NCBI RefSeq assembly: GCF_030362815.1 | Contig: NZ_JAUCGR010000001.1 | Location: 1,001,371-1,065,370 of the forward strand | DNA: 64,000 nucleotides | Direction of reading: 5' to 3' | Origin: Cellulomonas edaphi | GTDB lineage: Bacteria; Actinomycetota; Actinomycetes; Actinomycetales; Cellulomonadaceae | Shown: piece after piece, positions 52,160-61,578 of the stretch | How the letters are laid out: the number at the start of each line of letters is the position of its first letter | Numbering within the stretch: position 1 is the first letter of the stretch | Made by a program: the position numbers and the translations under genes | The notes under the pieces: generated by a model | Told to the model about the DNA's origin: nothing | What the model saw: only the letters and a program-made list of their open reading frames with translations | Databases searched by the model: none

Positions 52160-52894
52160 TCAGCCCAGCGGCCGCACGTCCAGGTACGGCCCGAAGTCGG
52201 CGACCTCCCAGCTCTGCACCAGCGTGGCGCCCGGGCTGAGCACGAACACGTCCGCCTCGGCGAGGGTGTTCCGGTCGTTGGCGAAGTCCGGTGCGTAGGG
52301 GCCGGGCACCACGGCTCCGACCTTGACGGCGCCGGCGGGCAGCCCGGTGATCCGGTAGCGGTAGCCGTCGGTGTCGGCGGGGCCCGAGCCGACCGCGAGA
52401 CCGGTGACCGCGTCGTAGACGGTCACGATCCCGCCCTCGACGGGGTCGAGCTCGGACAGCACCTGGCCCTCGAGCGCGGCCCCCGCGTTCGCGACACGCA
52501 CGGGGTCGGTGTCGTGCCGCCAGCCGCGGCGCACGTCCCGCACCGTGAGCCACGTCGTGCCCGTGCCCACGAGCGTGACGCCGGTGAAGGTGTGCCGGCC
52601 GCGATCCGCGCGCGTGAAGGAGTACCTGGCGGGCAGCGCGCGGGCGAGCGTGTCGCCGGTGCCGAAGCGGACCATGCCGCGGTAGGCATGGTCGATCCTC
52701 CCTCGCGGACCGACGGCGGCGACCGTGACGGCGAACGGCACACCGGCCACCACGGTGCCCGGACCGTGCAGCGCGAGCGTCGTCCGCCATCCCGTCGCTG
52801 CGGCGGGCGGCGCGGCGGCGAGGCCGAGCGCGGCGACGAGGAGAAGGACCGCGCACCACGTCGCGCTCCGTCGTCGTGCTCGTGCCGTCGTCAT
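52160..52894 (-). CDS. Secreted beta-sandwich protein with CnaB-like fold
   Basis: 244 residues. Sec signal (1-34, CAVLLLVAALGLAAAPPAAA). Two beta domains: an Ig-like one (about 35-135, GPGTVVAGVPFAVTVAAVG, RYSFTRADRGRHTFTGVTL) and a CnaB/carboxypeptidase-regulatory-like one (about 140-244: GAALEGQVLSELDPVEGGIV, YRITGLPAGAVKVGAVVPGPYAPDF). Extracellular adhesive or structural role likely. GAGGAG lies nine bases before the ATG at 52894. Function unknown. Confidence 0.75.
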   Translation of the reverse strand: MTTARARRRSATWCAVLLLVAALGLAAAPPAAATGWRTTLALHGPGTVVAGVPFAVTVAAVGPRGRIDHAYRGMVRFGTGDTLARALPARYSFTRADRGRHTFTGVTLVGTGTTWLTVRDVRRGWRHDTDPVRVANAGAALEGQVLSELDPVEGGIVTVYDAVTGLAVGSGPADTDGYRYRITGLPAGAVKVGAVVPGPYAPDFANDRNTLAEADVFVLSPGATLVQSWEVADFGPYLDVRPLG

Positions 52895-53151
52895 GGCGAC
52901 GCTCCTCGTCGAGGATCGGCCTCCGGCGCCGCCCGGGGCGGCACCGCCTCAGTCCGGCGTAGACCTGTGATGCCCCGGAGCGCAAGGGCCACGGCCGATT
53001 TCATCCGGTGTGTGCAGGTCGATGGGGACCACCGGGACAAGAGGTGGGACCCCTGTCCCGTCGGACCCCGCCCGCGCGCGACGGTAGAGTGGGCGCGCGC
53101 ACGGAACCGCAGCCCGCACGTGCGGGCAGACCCGCGAGGAGCACCCCGAAG

Positions 53152-54777
53152 GTGACGTATCCCCGCCCAGCCGCCGTCATCGTCCTCGCCGCTGGTGAAG
53201 GCACACGGATGCGCTCGGCCACCCCCAAGGTCCTGCACACGCTCGCCGGGCGGTCGATGGTGGGCCACGCGCTCGCCGCGGCCCGCGGCCTGGAGCCGGA
53301 GCGCGTCGTGGTGGTGGTCCGGCACGAGCGCGAGCGCGTCGCCGCGCACATCGCCGAGATCGACGCCGCCGCGCTGCTCGCCGACCAGGACGACATCCCG
53401 GGAACGGGCCGCGCGGTCCAGGTGGCCATGACACGGCTCGACGGCGCGGCGCAGGCCGACTCCGCGGACGGCTCGACCCCCGGGTCGGCCGCGGCTGCGC
53501 TGCTGACCGGCGCGATCGTCGTCGTCGCGGGTGACGTCCCGCTGCTGGACGCGGGCACGCTGGGCGAGCTGCTCGCCGCGCACCACGAGGACCAGAACGC
53601 GGTCACGGTCCTGACCACCGAGGTCGCCGACGCGACCGGCTACGGCCGGATCCTGCGCGAGCCGGGCACGGGCGACGTCGTCGGCATCGTCGAGCACAAG
53701 GACGCCTCCGACGACCAGCGCGAGATCCGCGAGATCAACTCCTCCATCTACGTCTTCGACGCCACGGTGCTGCGCAGCGCGCTCGGGCGGCTGGGCCGCG
53801 ACAACGCGCAGGGCGAGGTCTACCTGACCGACGTGCTGGCGCTGGCCCGCGAGGACGGCGGCCACGTCCGCGCGCTGCGCACCGACGACCCCTTCGTCGT
53901 CGAGGGCGTCAACGACCGCGTGCAGCTCTCGGTGCTCGCGCGCGAGTACAACCGCCGCATCGTCGAGGACTGGATGCGCGAGGGCGTCACGGTGATCGAC
54001 CCCGCGACCACGTGGATCGACGTCGACGTCGAGCTCGAGCGCGACGTCACCGTGCTGCCGGGCACGCAGCTGCACGGCGCGACCGTGGTCCGCGAGGGCG
54101 CGACCGTCGGCCCGGACACCACTCTCACCGATGTCGAGGTGGGCCCCGGGGCCACCGTGACGCGCACCGTGGGGACGCTCGCCGTGGTGGGTGCGGGAGC
54201 CACCGTCGGCCCGTTCGCGCTGCTGCGACCGGGCACGGACCTGGGCGAGAAGGGGAAGATCGGCACGTTCGTCGAGACCAAGAACGCGCAGATCGGCGCC
54301 GGCTCCAAGGTGCCGCACCTGTCCTACATCGGGGACGCGACCATCGGCGAGGGCACCAACATCGGCGCCGCCTCGGTCACCGTGAACTACGACGGCGTGC
54401 ACAAGCACCGCACGACGATCGGCTCGCACGCCCGCACGGGCGCGGACAACATGTTCGTCGCTCCCGTCACGGTGGGCGACGGTGCGTACACGGGCGCCGG
54501 CTCGGTGATCCGGCGCGACGTGCCCTCGGGTGCCCTCGGCGTGAGCGCGGGCGCCCAGCGCAACATCGAGGGCTGGGTGGCGCGCGCGCGTCCCGGCACC
54601 GCAGCCGCGATCGCCGCGGGTGCGCCCGACGAGCTGTCGCCCCAGGCGCGCGCGGAGCGTGAGCGTGCCGCCACGGCCGCCCGCGGGATCCCCGTGACGC
54701 CGCCGCCCGACTTCCCCGAGACACCGCGGACCACCCCGCCGGCGGACGCCGGCACGACCACGAAGGATGTGCGATGA
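53152..54777 (+). CDS. glmU: Bifunctional GlmU, UDP-GlcNAc synthesis
   Basis: 541 residues, longer than E. coli GlmU (456) owing to a Pro/Ala-rich C-terminal tail. Uridylyltransferase domain: VIVLAAGEGTRMRSATPKVLH, GDVPLL, NSSIYVFD; acetyltransferase left-handed beta helix: LLRPGTDLGEKGKIGTFVE, NVNYDGVHKH-like NYDGVHKHRT, GAYTGAGSVI. It makes UDP-GlcNAc for peptidoglycan. TAGAGT (53085-53090) is a -10; GAGGAG lies upstream of the GTG start. The stop overlaps prs (ATGA). Confidence 0.96.
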   Translation: MTYPRPAAVIVLAAGEGTRMRSATPKVLHTLAGRSMVGHALAAARGLEPERVVVVVRHERERVAAHIAEIDAAALLADQDDIPGTGRAVQVAMTRLDGAAQADSADGSTPGSAAAALLTGAIVVVAGDVPLLDAGTLGELLAAHHEDQNAVTVLTTEVADATGYGRILREPGTGDVVGIVEHKDASDDQREIREINSSIYVFDATVLRSALGRLGRDNAQGEVYLTDVLALAREDGGHVRALRTDDPFVVEGVNDRVQLSVLAREYNRRIVEDWMREGVTVIDPATTWIDVDVELERDVTVLPGTQLHGATVVREGATVGPDTTLTDVEVGPGATVTRTVGTLAVVGAGATVGPFALLRPGTDLGEKGKIGTFVETKNAQIGAGSKVPHLSYIGDATIGEGTNIGAASVTVNYDGVHKHRTTIGSHARTGADNMFVAPVTVGDGAYTGAGSVIRRDVPSGALGVSAGAQRNIEGWVARARPGTAAAIAAGAPDELSPQARAERERAATAARGIPVTPPPDFPETPRTTPPADAGTTTKDVR

Positions 54778-55760
54778 CCGGGATCGTCTCCCACGACGGA
54801 GAGAAGCGGCTGGTCCTGGTCTCCGGACGTGCGCACCCCGAGCTGGGCGTGCAGGTTGCCGACGAGCTGGGCATCGAGCTGCTCCCGACCACCACCTACG
54901 ACTTCGCCAACGGGGAGATCTACACCCGCTTCGGCGAGTCCGTGCGCGGTGCGGACGCCTTCGTGCTGCAGTCGCACGCCTCGCCCGTGATCAACCAGTG
55001 GATCATGGAGCAGCTGCTCATGGTCGACGCCCTCAAGCGCGCCTCGGCCAAGACGATCACCGTGGTGGCGCCGTTCTACGGGTACGCGCGCCAGGACAAG
55101 AAGAGCCGGGGCCGCGAGCCGATCTCGGCCCGCCTCATCTCGGACATGTTCCGCACGGCGGGCGCCGACCGCATCATGAGCGTCGACCTGCACACCGCGC
55201 AGATCCAGGGCTTCTTCGACGGGCCGGTGGACCACCTGTGGGCCATGCCGATCCTGGTGGACTACGTGCGCTCGCGCGTCGACGTCTCCAACGTCACCGT
55301 CGTGTCGCCGGACGCCGGCCGCATCCGCGTGGCCGAGCAGTGGGCCGCCAAGCTGGGCGGCGGGCCGCTCGCCTTCGTGCACAAGACGCGCGACGTGCGG
55401 AGCCCCAACAAGGCGGTGGCCAACCGCGTCGTCGGTGACGTCGAGGGCCGCTCGTGCGTGCTGGTCGACGACCTCATCGACACGGCCGGCACCATCTCCG
55501 AGGCGGTGCGCGTGCTCATGGAGGCCGGCGCCAAGGACGTCATCGTCGCGGCGACGCACGGCATCCTCTCGGACCCGGCCGTGGACCGGCTGCAGGAGTG
55601 CGGCGCGCGCGAGGTGGTCATCACCGACACGCTGCCGATCGAGGACGACAAGCGGTTCGAGAAGCTGACGGTGCTCTCGATCGCCCCGCTCGTGGCCCGC
55701 GCCATCCGCGAGGTCTTCGACGACGGGTCGGTCACGTCGCTGTTCGACGGCAACGCCTGA
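54774..55760 (+). CDS. prs: Ribose-phosphate pyrophosphokinase
   Basis: 328 residues. PRPP synthase: YARQDKKSRGREPISA, VDLHTAQIQGFFD, the PRPP loop VLVDDLIDTAGT. It makes PRPP for nucleotides, His, Trp and NAD. Coupled to glmU by ATGA overlap and ended by a strong terminator. Order glmU-prs-rplY-pth is conserved in actinobacteria. Confidence 0.97.
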   Translation: MTGIVSHDGEKRLVLVSGRAHPELGVQVADELGIELLPTTTYDFANGEIYTRFGESVRGADAFVLQSHASPVINQWIMEQLLMVDALKRASAKTITVVAPFYGYARQDKKSRGREPISARLISDMFRTAGADRIMSVDLHTAQIQGFFDGPVDHLWAMPILVDYVRSRVDVSNVTVVSPDAGRIRVAEQWAAKLGGGPLAFVHKTRDVRSPNKAVANRVVGDVEGRSCVLVDDLIDTAGTISEAVRVLMEAGAKDVIVAATHGILSDPAVDRLQECGAREVVITDTLPIEDDKRFEKLTVLSIAPLVARAIREVFDDGSVTSLFDGNA

Positions 55761-55772
55761 CCTTCTCCCGAG

Positions 55773-55810
55773 ACCCTCGGGCGTGTGGCAGTCGTCGCAC
55801 GCCCGAGGGT
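55773..55810. terminator. Terminator after prs
   Basis: 13-bp perfect stem ACCCTCGGGCGTG (55773-55785) / CACGCCCGAGGGT (55798-55810), 12-base loop, followed by TTCTCG. Confidence 0.85.
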
Positions 55811-55833
55811 TTCTCGTCCCGCCCGCCAGCAGG

Positions 55834-56032
55834 TAAGATCGGCAAGTTGCCTCGGCGAGGGACGACGGACGGCCACGAGGCCGCACCCCGTCCGTGATCG
55901 ACAGGGTGAACGCCTCCGTGCGTGCGCCAGTCCGTCCTGCGCCCCGCGTCGAGGCCACCACATCGTGAACCGCTTGTCGCCATCATCGCGCCGTCCCGGC
56001 GCCTCACTCGTCGTCTGCTCCTGGGAGTCATC
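55834..56032 (+). promoter_or_regulatory. Promoter and long leader of rplY
   Basis: TAAGAT (55834-55839) is a good -10, giving a leader of about 185 bases before the GTG at 56033. Ribosomal-protein leaders this long often bind their own product; complementary GACGGACGG and CCGTCCG segments could form a stem. No known actinobacterial L25 leader motif was matched, so autoregulation is inference. Confidence 0.45.
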
Positions 56033-56662
56033 GTGTCCGAGATCAAGCTTGCCGCCACCACCCGCACCGAGTTCGGTAAGGGCGCCGCGCGCCGCCTGCG
56101 CCGCGCCGACCAGATCCCCGCGGTGCTCTACGGGCACGGCTCGGACCCGCTGCACGTCGCCCTCCCGGGCCACGCCACGATGCTCGCCGTGAAGCAGGCC
56201 AACGCCCTGTTCGCCATCGAGCTCGACGGGAAGACCACGCTCGCGATCACCAAGGACGTCCAGCGTGACGTCGTCAAGAACACGATCGAGCACGTCGACC
56301 TGCTCATCGTGAAGAAGGGCGAGAAGGTCTCCGTCGAGGTCCCCGTCAACGTCGTCGGCGAGTCGGCCCCCGGCACCATCCACCTCGTGGACATCCAGTC
56401 CCTGGCGCTCGAGGCTGAGGCCACGCACCTGCCGCAGCACGTCGACGTGTCGATCGAGGGCGCCGCTGCCGGCTCCACGATCACCGCCGGCGAGGTCGAG
56501 CTGCCCAAGGGCGCGACGCTGGTGACCGAGCCCGACACGATCATCGTGACGATCACGGTCCCGCAGGCGTCCGCCGCGGACGTCGCCGCCGAGGAGGCCG
56601 CCGCCGACATCGCCGCCGCGCAGTCGGCCGCGTCGGCCGCCGCCGCCGAGGGCGACGCCTGA
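56033..56662 (+). CDS. rplY: 50S ribosomal protein L25/Ctc
   Basis: 209 residues, Ctc type with two domains: the 5S rRNA-binding part ([36 protein letters not shown]) and the TL5 C-terminal domain (about 95-185), then an acidic Ala/Glu tail. It binds 5S rRNA; the Ctc form is stress-related in other bacteria. GGGAG precedes the GTG start. Confidence 0.95.
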   Translation: MSEIKLAATTRTEFGKGAARRLRRADQIPAVLYGHGSDPLHVALPGHATMLAVKQANALFAIELDGKTTLAITKDVQRDVVKNTIEHVDLLIVKKGEKVSVEVPVNVVGESAPGTIHLVDIQSLALEAEATHLPQHVDVSIEGAAAGSTITAGEVELPKGATLVTEPDTIIVTITVPQASAADVAAEEAAADIAAAQSAASAAAAEGDA

Positions 56663-56675
56663 GCCTGACCCCCTC

Positions 56676-56710
56676 GACGCCCGGTACCGTCTCGAACGGT
56701 GCCGGGCGTC
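56676..56710. terminator. Hairpin between rplY and pth
   Basis: GACGCCCGGTACCGT (56676-56690) pairs with ACGGTGCCGGGCGTC (56696-56710) apart from one T-G wobble; 5-base loop. Followed by GTCGTC. It may partially terminate, setting a lower level of pth. Confidence 0.75.
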
Positions 56711-56735
56711 GTCGTCTGCGCATCGAGGAGGACTC

Positions 56736-57353
56736 GTGAGTGAGGGACCCTGGCTCGTCGTCGGGCTCGGCAACCCCGGGGCCCAGTACGCGGGCAACCG
56801 GCACAACGTGGGCCACATGGTCCTCGACGAGCTGGCGCGCCGTGGCTCGGCCTCGTTCGGCTCGTCGGGCGGGCTGCTGGGCCGGCGCCCGCAGGCGGTC
56901 ACGGCGGACGTGCGGCTCGGCGTGCTGCCCGGCGGTGCGCCCGGCCCTCGCGTGGTGCTGGCCAAGCCCACCACCTACATGAACGTCTCCGGTGGCCCGG
57001 TCGCGGCCCTCGCGCGGTACTACGACGTGCCGCCCGAGAAGGTGGTGATGGTGCACGACGAGCTCGACATCCCGTTCGCCGACGTGCGGCTCAAGCGCGG
57101 CGGCGGCGAGGGGGGGCACAACGGGCTGCGGGACACCACCAAGGCGCTCGGCACCAAGGACTACCTCCGCGTCCGCGTGGGCGTCGGGCGGCCCCCGGGC
57201 CGCATGGACGCCGCCGACTACGTGCTGCGCGACTTCCCCGCGGCGGAGCGCAAGGACCTCGCCTGGTTGGTGGACGCCGCGGCCGACGCGGTCGAGCTCG
57301 TGGTGACCGCCGGCCTCGAGGCCGCTCAGCTCCGCTTCCACACCAAGGCGTAG
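56736..57353 (+). CDS. pth: Peptidyl-tRNA hydrolase
   Basis: 205 residues. [23 protein letters not shown] (catalytic His), [13 protein letters not shown] and [19 protein letters not shown] are canonical. It recycles peptidyl-tRNA from stalled ribosomes. GAGGAG precedes the GTG start. Confidence 0.97.
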   Translation: MSEGPWLVVGLGNPGAQYAGNRHNVGHMVLDELARRGSASFGSSGGLLGRRPQAVTADVRLGVLPGGAPGPRVVLAKPTTYMNVSGGPVAALARYYDVPPEKVVMVHDELDIPFADVRLKRGGGEGGHNGLRDTTKALGTKDYLRVRVGVGRPPGRMDAADYVLRDFPAAERKDLAWLVDAAADAVELVVTAGLEAAQLRFHTKA

Positions 57354-57380
57354 GACCTTCCCACACCGGCGGCGCCACGT

Positions 57381-57461
57381 CACCCTTCCGAGGGTGAAGT
57401 CCTGGCGAACAGGGTGAAATCGGACAGATCGTACTGATCAGTACAGACCCGGACGTATAAC
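57381..57461 (+). promoter_or_regulatory. Operator-rich promoter of the sugar transferase gene
   Basis: CACCCT-TCCG-AGGGTG (57381-57396) plus a third AGGGTGAA at 57411, 20 bases on; then the perfect palindrome GTACTGATCAGTAC (57431-57444) over the expected -35 region and TATAAC (57456-57461) as -10. Several DNA-binding regulators may converge here, as expected for an exopolysaccharide gene. Regulators unknown. Confidence 0.6.
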
Positions 57462-57512
57462 CTCCGACTAGTCCACGACGATCTCGTCGGATTCACGTTG
57501 GGGGAAGTACAC

Positions 57513-59042
57513 ATGACGCTCACCGCGGATCGTGGCGTGCTGTGGTCGGGGGACGAGTTCGAGCGTCGCAGCAGGGCACGCGAGCCCCGCCGGTCCTGGG
57601 CGTCCATGCAGCCCTTCGAGCCGCGCAAGACGGTGTTCAACGTCGCCGGCCGGCGCCGCGCGAGCGCCTGGCGCGCCGTGGGCCACCAGTACGCCGCGGT
57701 CACCGCGACGGTGGACGCGACGATCGCCGGCATCGCGGGGTACGCCGTCGCGGTCGGCTACCTCCCCCTCGGCCAGGCGGCGCTCGCCGGCCTGGCAGGC
57801 GCCGCCCTGTTCACCGCGATGGCTGCCGCCAGCGGCGGGTACGCGCGCGACCGGCTCGGGGACGGGCCTGGGGAGTTCCAGGCCGTGCTGCGCGCGGCCT
57901 CCCTGGTGGCGGTCGCCCTGGTGGGGTACGCCTTCCTCTTCAAGGCGGCTGTGCCGCGCGAGGCCGTGTTCCTCGGCGTGCCGCTCGTCGCGGCCGCCTC
58001 CTGCCTCGTCCGCTACGCGCGCCGGCGCCGGCTCCACGAGGCGCGGCGCGCCGGCGCGGCCATGCGCAGCACGCTCGTCGTCGGAGACCCGACGTCGGTG
58101 CAGCGTGTGATCGCGGACCTCACCGCGGCGCCCCACCACGGGTACCGCATCGACGGCCTGTGCCTGCAGTCGGGGGACGGCATCGACGACATCGCGGGCG
58201 TGCCCGTGGTGGGCGCCGTCGCCGACGTCGTCCAGGTGGTCGCCGACCGCGCCGCCGAGGTCGTCATCATCACGGGCTCGAGCCTGAGCGGGGACGCGCT
58301 GCGTCGCCTCTCCTGGGCGCTCGGCCGCGCGGGTGCGCACATGGTCGTCGCCCCGGACATCGTCGAGGTGTCGGGCCCGCGCCTGTCTGTGCGCCCCACC
58401 GCGGGCCTCTCGCTGCTCGAGGTCGAGGTGGACACGCCGCGTCGGCGGCTCGTCGCCAAGTCGATCATCGACGTCTCCCTCGCGGTCCTCGCCGGGCTCG
58501 TGCTGCTCCCGGTGGTCGCCGGCGCCGCCGTGGCCGTTCGCCTCACGTCGAGCGGGCCCGCGTTCTTCCGCCAGACGCGCGTGGGGGTGGACGGCAAGCC
58601 GTTCACGATCTGGAAGCTGCGCACGATGTACGTCGACGCGGACGAGCGCCGCGACGCGCTCATGGCGGAGAACGAAGGTGCGGGGCTGCTGTTCAAGCTG
58701 CGCAAGGACCCGCGGGTGACCCCGGTCGGCCGTTTCCTGCGCAAGTACTCGCTCGACGAGCTCCCTCAGCTGTGGAACGTGGTGCGCGGTGACATGTCGC
58801 TCGTGGGCCCGCGTCCCCCGCTCGAGGTCGAGGTCGGCGCGTACGAGGACGAGGTGCACCGCCGGCTGTGCGTCAAGCCCGGGCTCACCGGCCTCTGGCA
58901 GGTCAGCGGGCGCTCCGACCTCGAGTGGGACGAGGCCGTGCGCCTCGACCTGCGGTACGTGGACAACTGGTCGGTCGCCATGGACCTCATGATCCTGTGG
59001 AAGACCGGCCGCGCCGTGCTCACGGGGTCCGGCGCGTACTGA
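57513..59042 (+). CDS. Polyprenyl glycosylphosphotransferase (WbaP-type sugar transferase)
   Basis: 509 residues. Four to five N-terminal membrane helices (about 40-150), a nucleotide-binding-like CoA region (about 165-290), a further helix (about 315-335), and the C-terminal catalytic domain: FFRQTRVGVDGKPFTIWKLR, SLDELPQLWNVVRGDMSLVG, GRSDLEWDEAVRLDLRYVDN. It moves a sugar-1-phosphate onto polyprenyl phosphate, the first step of capsule or exopolysaccharide assembly. GGGGAAG precedes the ATG at 57513. No Wzx/Wzy genes are in the window; they may lie to the right. Confidence 0.93.
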   Translation: MTLTADRGVLWSGDEFERRSRAREPRRSWASMQPFEPRKTVFNVAGRRRASAWRAVGHQYAAVTATVDATIAGIAGYAVAVGYLPLGQAALAGLAGAALFTAMAAASGGYARDRLGDGPGEFQAVLRAASLVAVALVGYAFLFKAAVPREAVFLGVPLVAAASCLVRYARRRRLHEARRAGAAMRSTLVVGDPTSVQRVIADLTAAPHHGYRIDGLCLQSGDGIDDIAGVPVVGAVADVVQVVADRAAEVVIITGSSLSGDALRRLSWALGRAGAHMVVAPDIVEVSGPRLSVRPTAGLSLLEVEVDTPRRRLVAKSIIDVSLAVLAGLVLLPVVAGAAVAVRLTSSGPAFFRQTRVGVDGKPFTIWKLRTMYVDADERRDALMAENEGAGLLFKLRKDPRVTPVGRFLRKYSLDELPQLWNVVRGDMSLVGPRPPLEVEVGAYEDEVHRRLCVKPGLTGLWQVSGRSDLEWDEAVRLDLRYVDNWSVAMDLMILWKTGRAVLTGSGAY

Positions 59043-59220
59043 GCGCCCGCCGCGCGTGAGCTGAGCGGTCGAGGCGTTCCGCCTCGGGGCTGCGGGGGGC
59101 GAGGAGAGCGCGGCGCGTCGCCCGCCACACACACGCCGGGGGCTCTGGGGCCGGGCCGGGCGGCGCGACGGCCCAGGCATCGGGGTGACGACCAGCGGGC
59201 GGGGCCGCGGGTCGGGGCAA

Positions 59221-59266
59221 CTCGGGCCTCGGGCGGCGCGGGCCAGCTCGGGCCTCGGGCGGCGCG
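59221..59266. repeat. Direct repeat in a gene-free stretch
   Basis: CTCGGGCCTCGGGCGGCGCG occurs at 59221-59240 and 59247-59266 (26-base period). The rest of 59043-59307 shows no gene or clear hairpin. Confidence 0.7.
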
Positions 59267-59307
59267 ATTGTCCGGGGAGCCCGGCACTCCTGGCCGCTTC
59301 GCCGGTG

Positions 59308-61392
59308 TCAGCTCGCGGCGAGCGTGCTCTCGATCGCGGCGTCGAGCGCGGGCACCAGCGTCTCCATGTAGGTCATCGTCACGTGCTGGTTCAGGTGGTA
59401 GACCAGCACGCCGCCGATGACCGCCGGGCAGGTCCCGCTCGCGCAGAAGGAGGCGGTCAGGTCCACCACCCCGACCTCGGGAGAGGCCTGGGCCGCGGTG
59501 ACCAACGGGTCGGGCCGCAGCGTCGTCCGCTCGGCCGTGGCGCACGCCGCCGCCCCGCGCTCGGCGACGCACACGGGCGTCGCCTCGATGCCCGCCGCGG
59601 TGGGGTCCGGGTTGTCGCGCAGCACGACGACCTTCGCGCCGCTCGCGCCGATCCGCTGCCACGCGTCGACGAACCCGCCCACCGCGTCGCCGCCCCGGTA
59701 CTGCGTGCTGGACAGAGCCGAGGTGAACACGTAGTGGTAGCCGCCGCGCTCGACCGCGTCGAGCACGTTGCCCTGCCAGACGGCGCACGCCTGCTTGGTC
59801 GCGCCCCCGCCGGCCGGCGGGGTCGCCGACAGCGGGCACCCCGAGCGGAGGTAGGTGGTGAGCTGCCAGCCGCGCTCGGACGCGACCTTGGCGAGCGCGG
59901 GCGTCCACTGCGCCGCGTGCGAGTCGCCCACGATCGCCACGGGCGTGCCACCGGGCGCGCCGAACGTGCAGGTGACGGCCGCCGTCACCTGGCCCCGGAT
60001 CTGGCAGCCGGCGTGCTCGATGCCGAAGTCGTCGGACTCGGCGATCACCGGGTCCGGCAGCACACCCGCGGTCGGGTCGGCCGCGGCCGGCTCGGCGCAG
60101 CCGCTGCCGGGTGCCATCGCGGCCGCTCCGAAGCACGGACCCGGTGCCGCGAGCGCCGCGTCGAGCGCCACCCAGGCGTCGGCCTTCTCCTGCTCGACGC
60201 GCACGTTCATGGCGTGCGCCGGCACCGCGACCACCGCGATCGCCGACACGACGGCGAGCGCGACGGTCGACTTGCGCCGCCAGAAGGAGCCCCCCGTGGG
60301 GCGGTATGCCGCGAGCACGGGGACCTCGACGAACCGGCGCGTGACGTAGGCGAGCGGCACCGCGACGAGCACGGCCAGCGCACGTCCGCGCAGCCCGAGC
60401 GAGGCGCCCGCGGCGTAGGGGAGCAGCACGATCAGGGGCCAGTGCCACAGGTACAGCGCGTAGGACATGTCGCCCGTCGACTGCACGGGGCGCCACGCCA
60501 TCAGCGCGGAGGGGCTCCATCGGGCGCGGGGCGAACGCGCGGCGATGATGAGGCAGGTGCCCAGCACGGGCAGGATCGCGAGCCAGCCGGGGAAGGGCGT
60601 CGCGGCGTCGAACGTGAACGCGGCGTACCCGATGAGCAGGATCCCGGCCCAGCTCGCCGCCGCGAGCAGCCGGTCCGGCAGCACCTCGAGTCGGTGCACC
60701 ACCAGCCAGAGCAGGCCGCCCGCGGCGAACTCCCACGCGCGCGTCGTCGTGGCGAAGTACGCGGAGGCGGGCTCGTGCGCGGTCGCGTAGACCGACCAGG
60801 CGAGCGAGGCGAGCGCGAGCGGGCCCAGCACCAGCAGGTAGGCGCGCCGCCACCGGCGCACCCGGACCGCGATGAGCTGGCCCAGGACCAGCAGCGCCGG
60901 CCAGGCGAGGTAGAACTGCTCCTCGGCGGAGAGCGACCAGAAGTGCTGCACGGGGCTGACCCCGGCAGCCGGGGCGGAGTAGTTGGTGGCGTTGCCCGCC
61001 AGCACCCAGTTCTCCACGTACACCGCGCTCGCCGAGATCTGCTCGCCGAACGTCGGCCACAGCGTGCGGGGCACGAACAGCCACGTGCCCACCAGCGTCA
61101 CGAGCAGCACGAGCATCGCCGCGGGCAGCAGGCGCACCGCTCGTCGGGCGTAGAACCCCCCGAACGTGAACGTCCCTGCGCGCAGCGGACGCGCGATGTG
61201 CGCGGTGATGAGGTAGCCGGAGATGACGAAGAAGACGTCGACGCCGATGTACCCGCCGGGCAGCCCCTGCGGAGCGACGTGGAAGGCGAGCACCAGGAGC
61301 ACCGCGCCCGCGCGCAGGGCCTGGATCTCGGGACGCACCGCGCGGGTCAGCTCGGGGGCTCGCAGCGGTGACGGGCTGGTGGTGACGCTCAC
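59308..61392 (-). CDS. Acyltransferase-3 fused to SGNH domain
   Basis: 694 residues. N-terminal acyltransferase-3 membrane domain (about 15-360, ten-plus helices, EIQALRAGAVLLVLAFHVAP, GGYIGVDVFFVISGYLI), then a periplasmic SGNH domain (about 430-694) with VAIVGDSHAAQWTPALA. The usual DxxH end motif reads YHLNQHVT: the Asp three residues before His is Leu. Such OatA/OafB-like proteins O-acetylate surface glycans; loss of the Asp may change the second step. GTG 61392 has GGGAGG six bases upstream. It belongs to the polysaccharide cluster. Confidence 0.9.
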   Translation of the reverse strand: MSVTTSPSPLRAPELTRAVRPEIQALRAGAVLLVLAFHVAPQGLPGGYIGVDVFFVISGYLITAHIARPLRAGTFTFGGFYARRAVRLLPAAMLVLLVTLVGTWLFVPRTLWPTFGEQISASAVYVENWVLAGNATNYSAPAAGVSPVQHFWSLSAEEQFYLAWPALLVLGQLIAVRVRRWRRAYLLVLGPLALASLAWSVYATAHEPASAYFATTTRAWEFAAGGLLWLVVHRLEVLPDRLLAAASWAGILLIGYAAFTFDAATPFPGWLAILPVLGTCLIIAARSPRARWSPSALMAWRPVQSTGDMSYALYLWHWPLIVLLPYAAGASLGLRGRALAVLVAVPLAYVTRRFVEVPVLAAYRPTGGSFWRRKSTVALAVVSAIAVVAVPAHAMNVRVEQEKADAWVALDAALAAPGPCFGAAAMAPGSGCAEPAAADPTAGVLPDPVIAESDDFGIEHAGCQIRGQVTAAVTCTFGAPGGTPVAIVGDSHAAQWTPALAKVASERGWQLTTYLRSGCPLSATPPAGGGATKQACAVWQGNVLDAVERGGYHYVFTSALSSTQYRGGDAVGGFVDAWQRIGASGAKVVVLRDNPDPTAAGIEATPVCVAERGAAACATAERTTLRPDPLVTAAQASPEVGVVDLTASFCASGTCPAVIGGVLVYHLNQHVTMTYMETLVPALDAAIESTLAAS

Positions 61393-61578
61393 CTGAGGCC
61401 TCCCGTCGCGGTCCCGGCACGCACGCACCACGGAGCCGCGCGCGAGATCGAAACGCTACAGGCGACCAGCGGCGACCGGGGCGGATCGTCCGGATTTCGC
61501 CCGCTGTCCGGTGCGCGGGCCGATGGACGCCCCGGGCAGCGGCCCGGCACGATGAGCACCTCCGAGACAAGGACTGCC

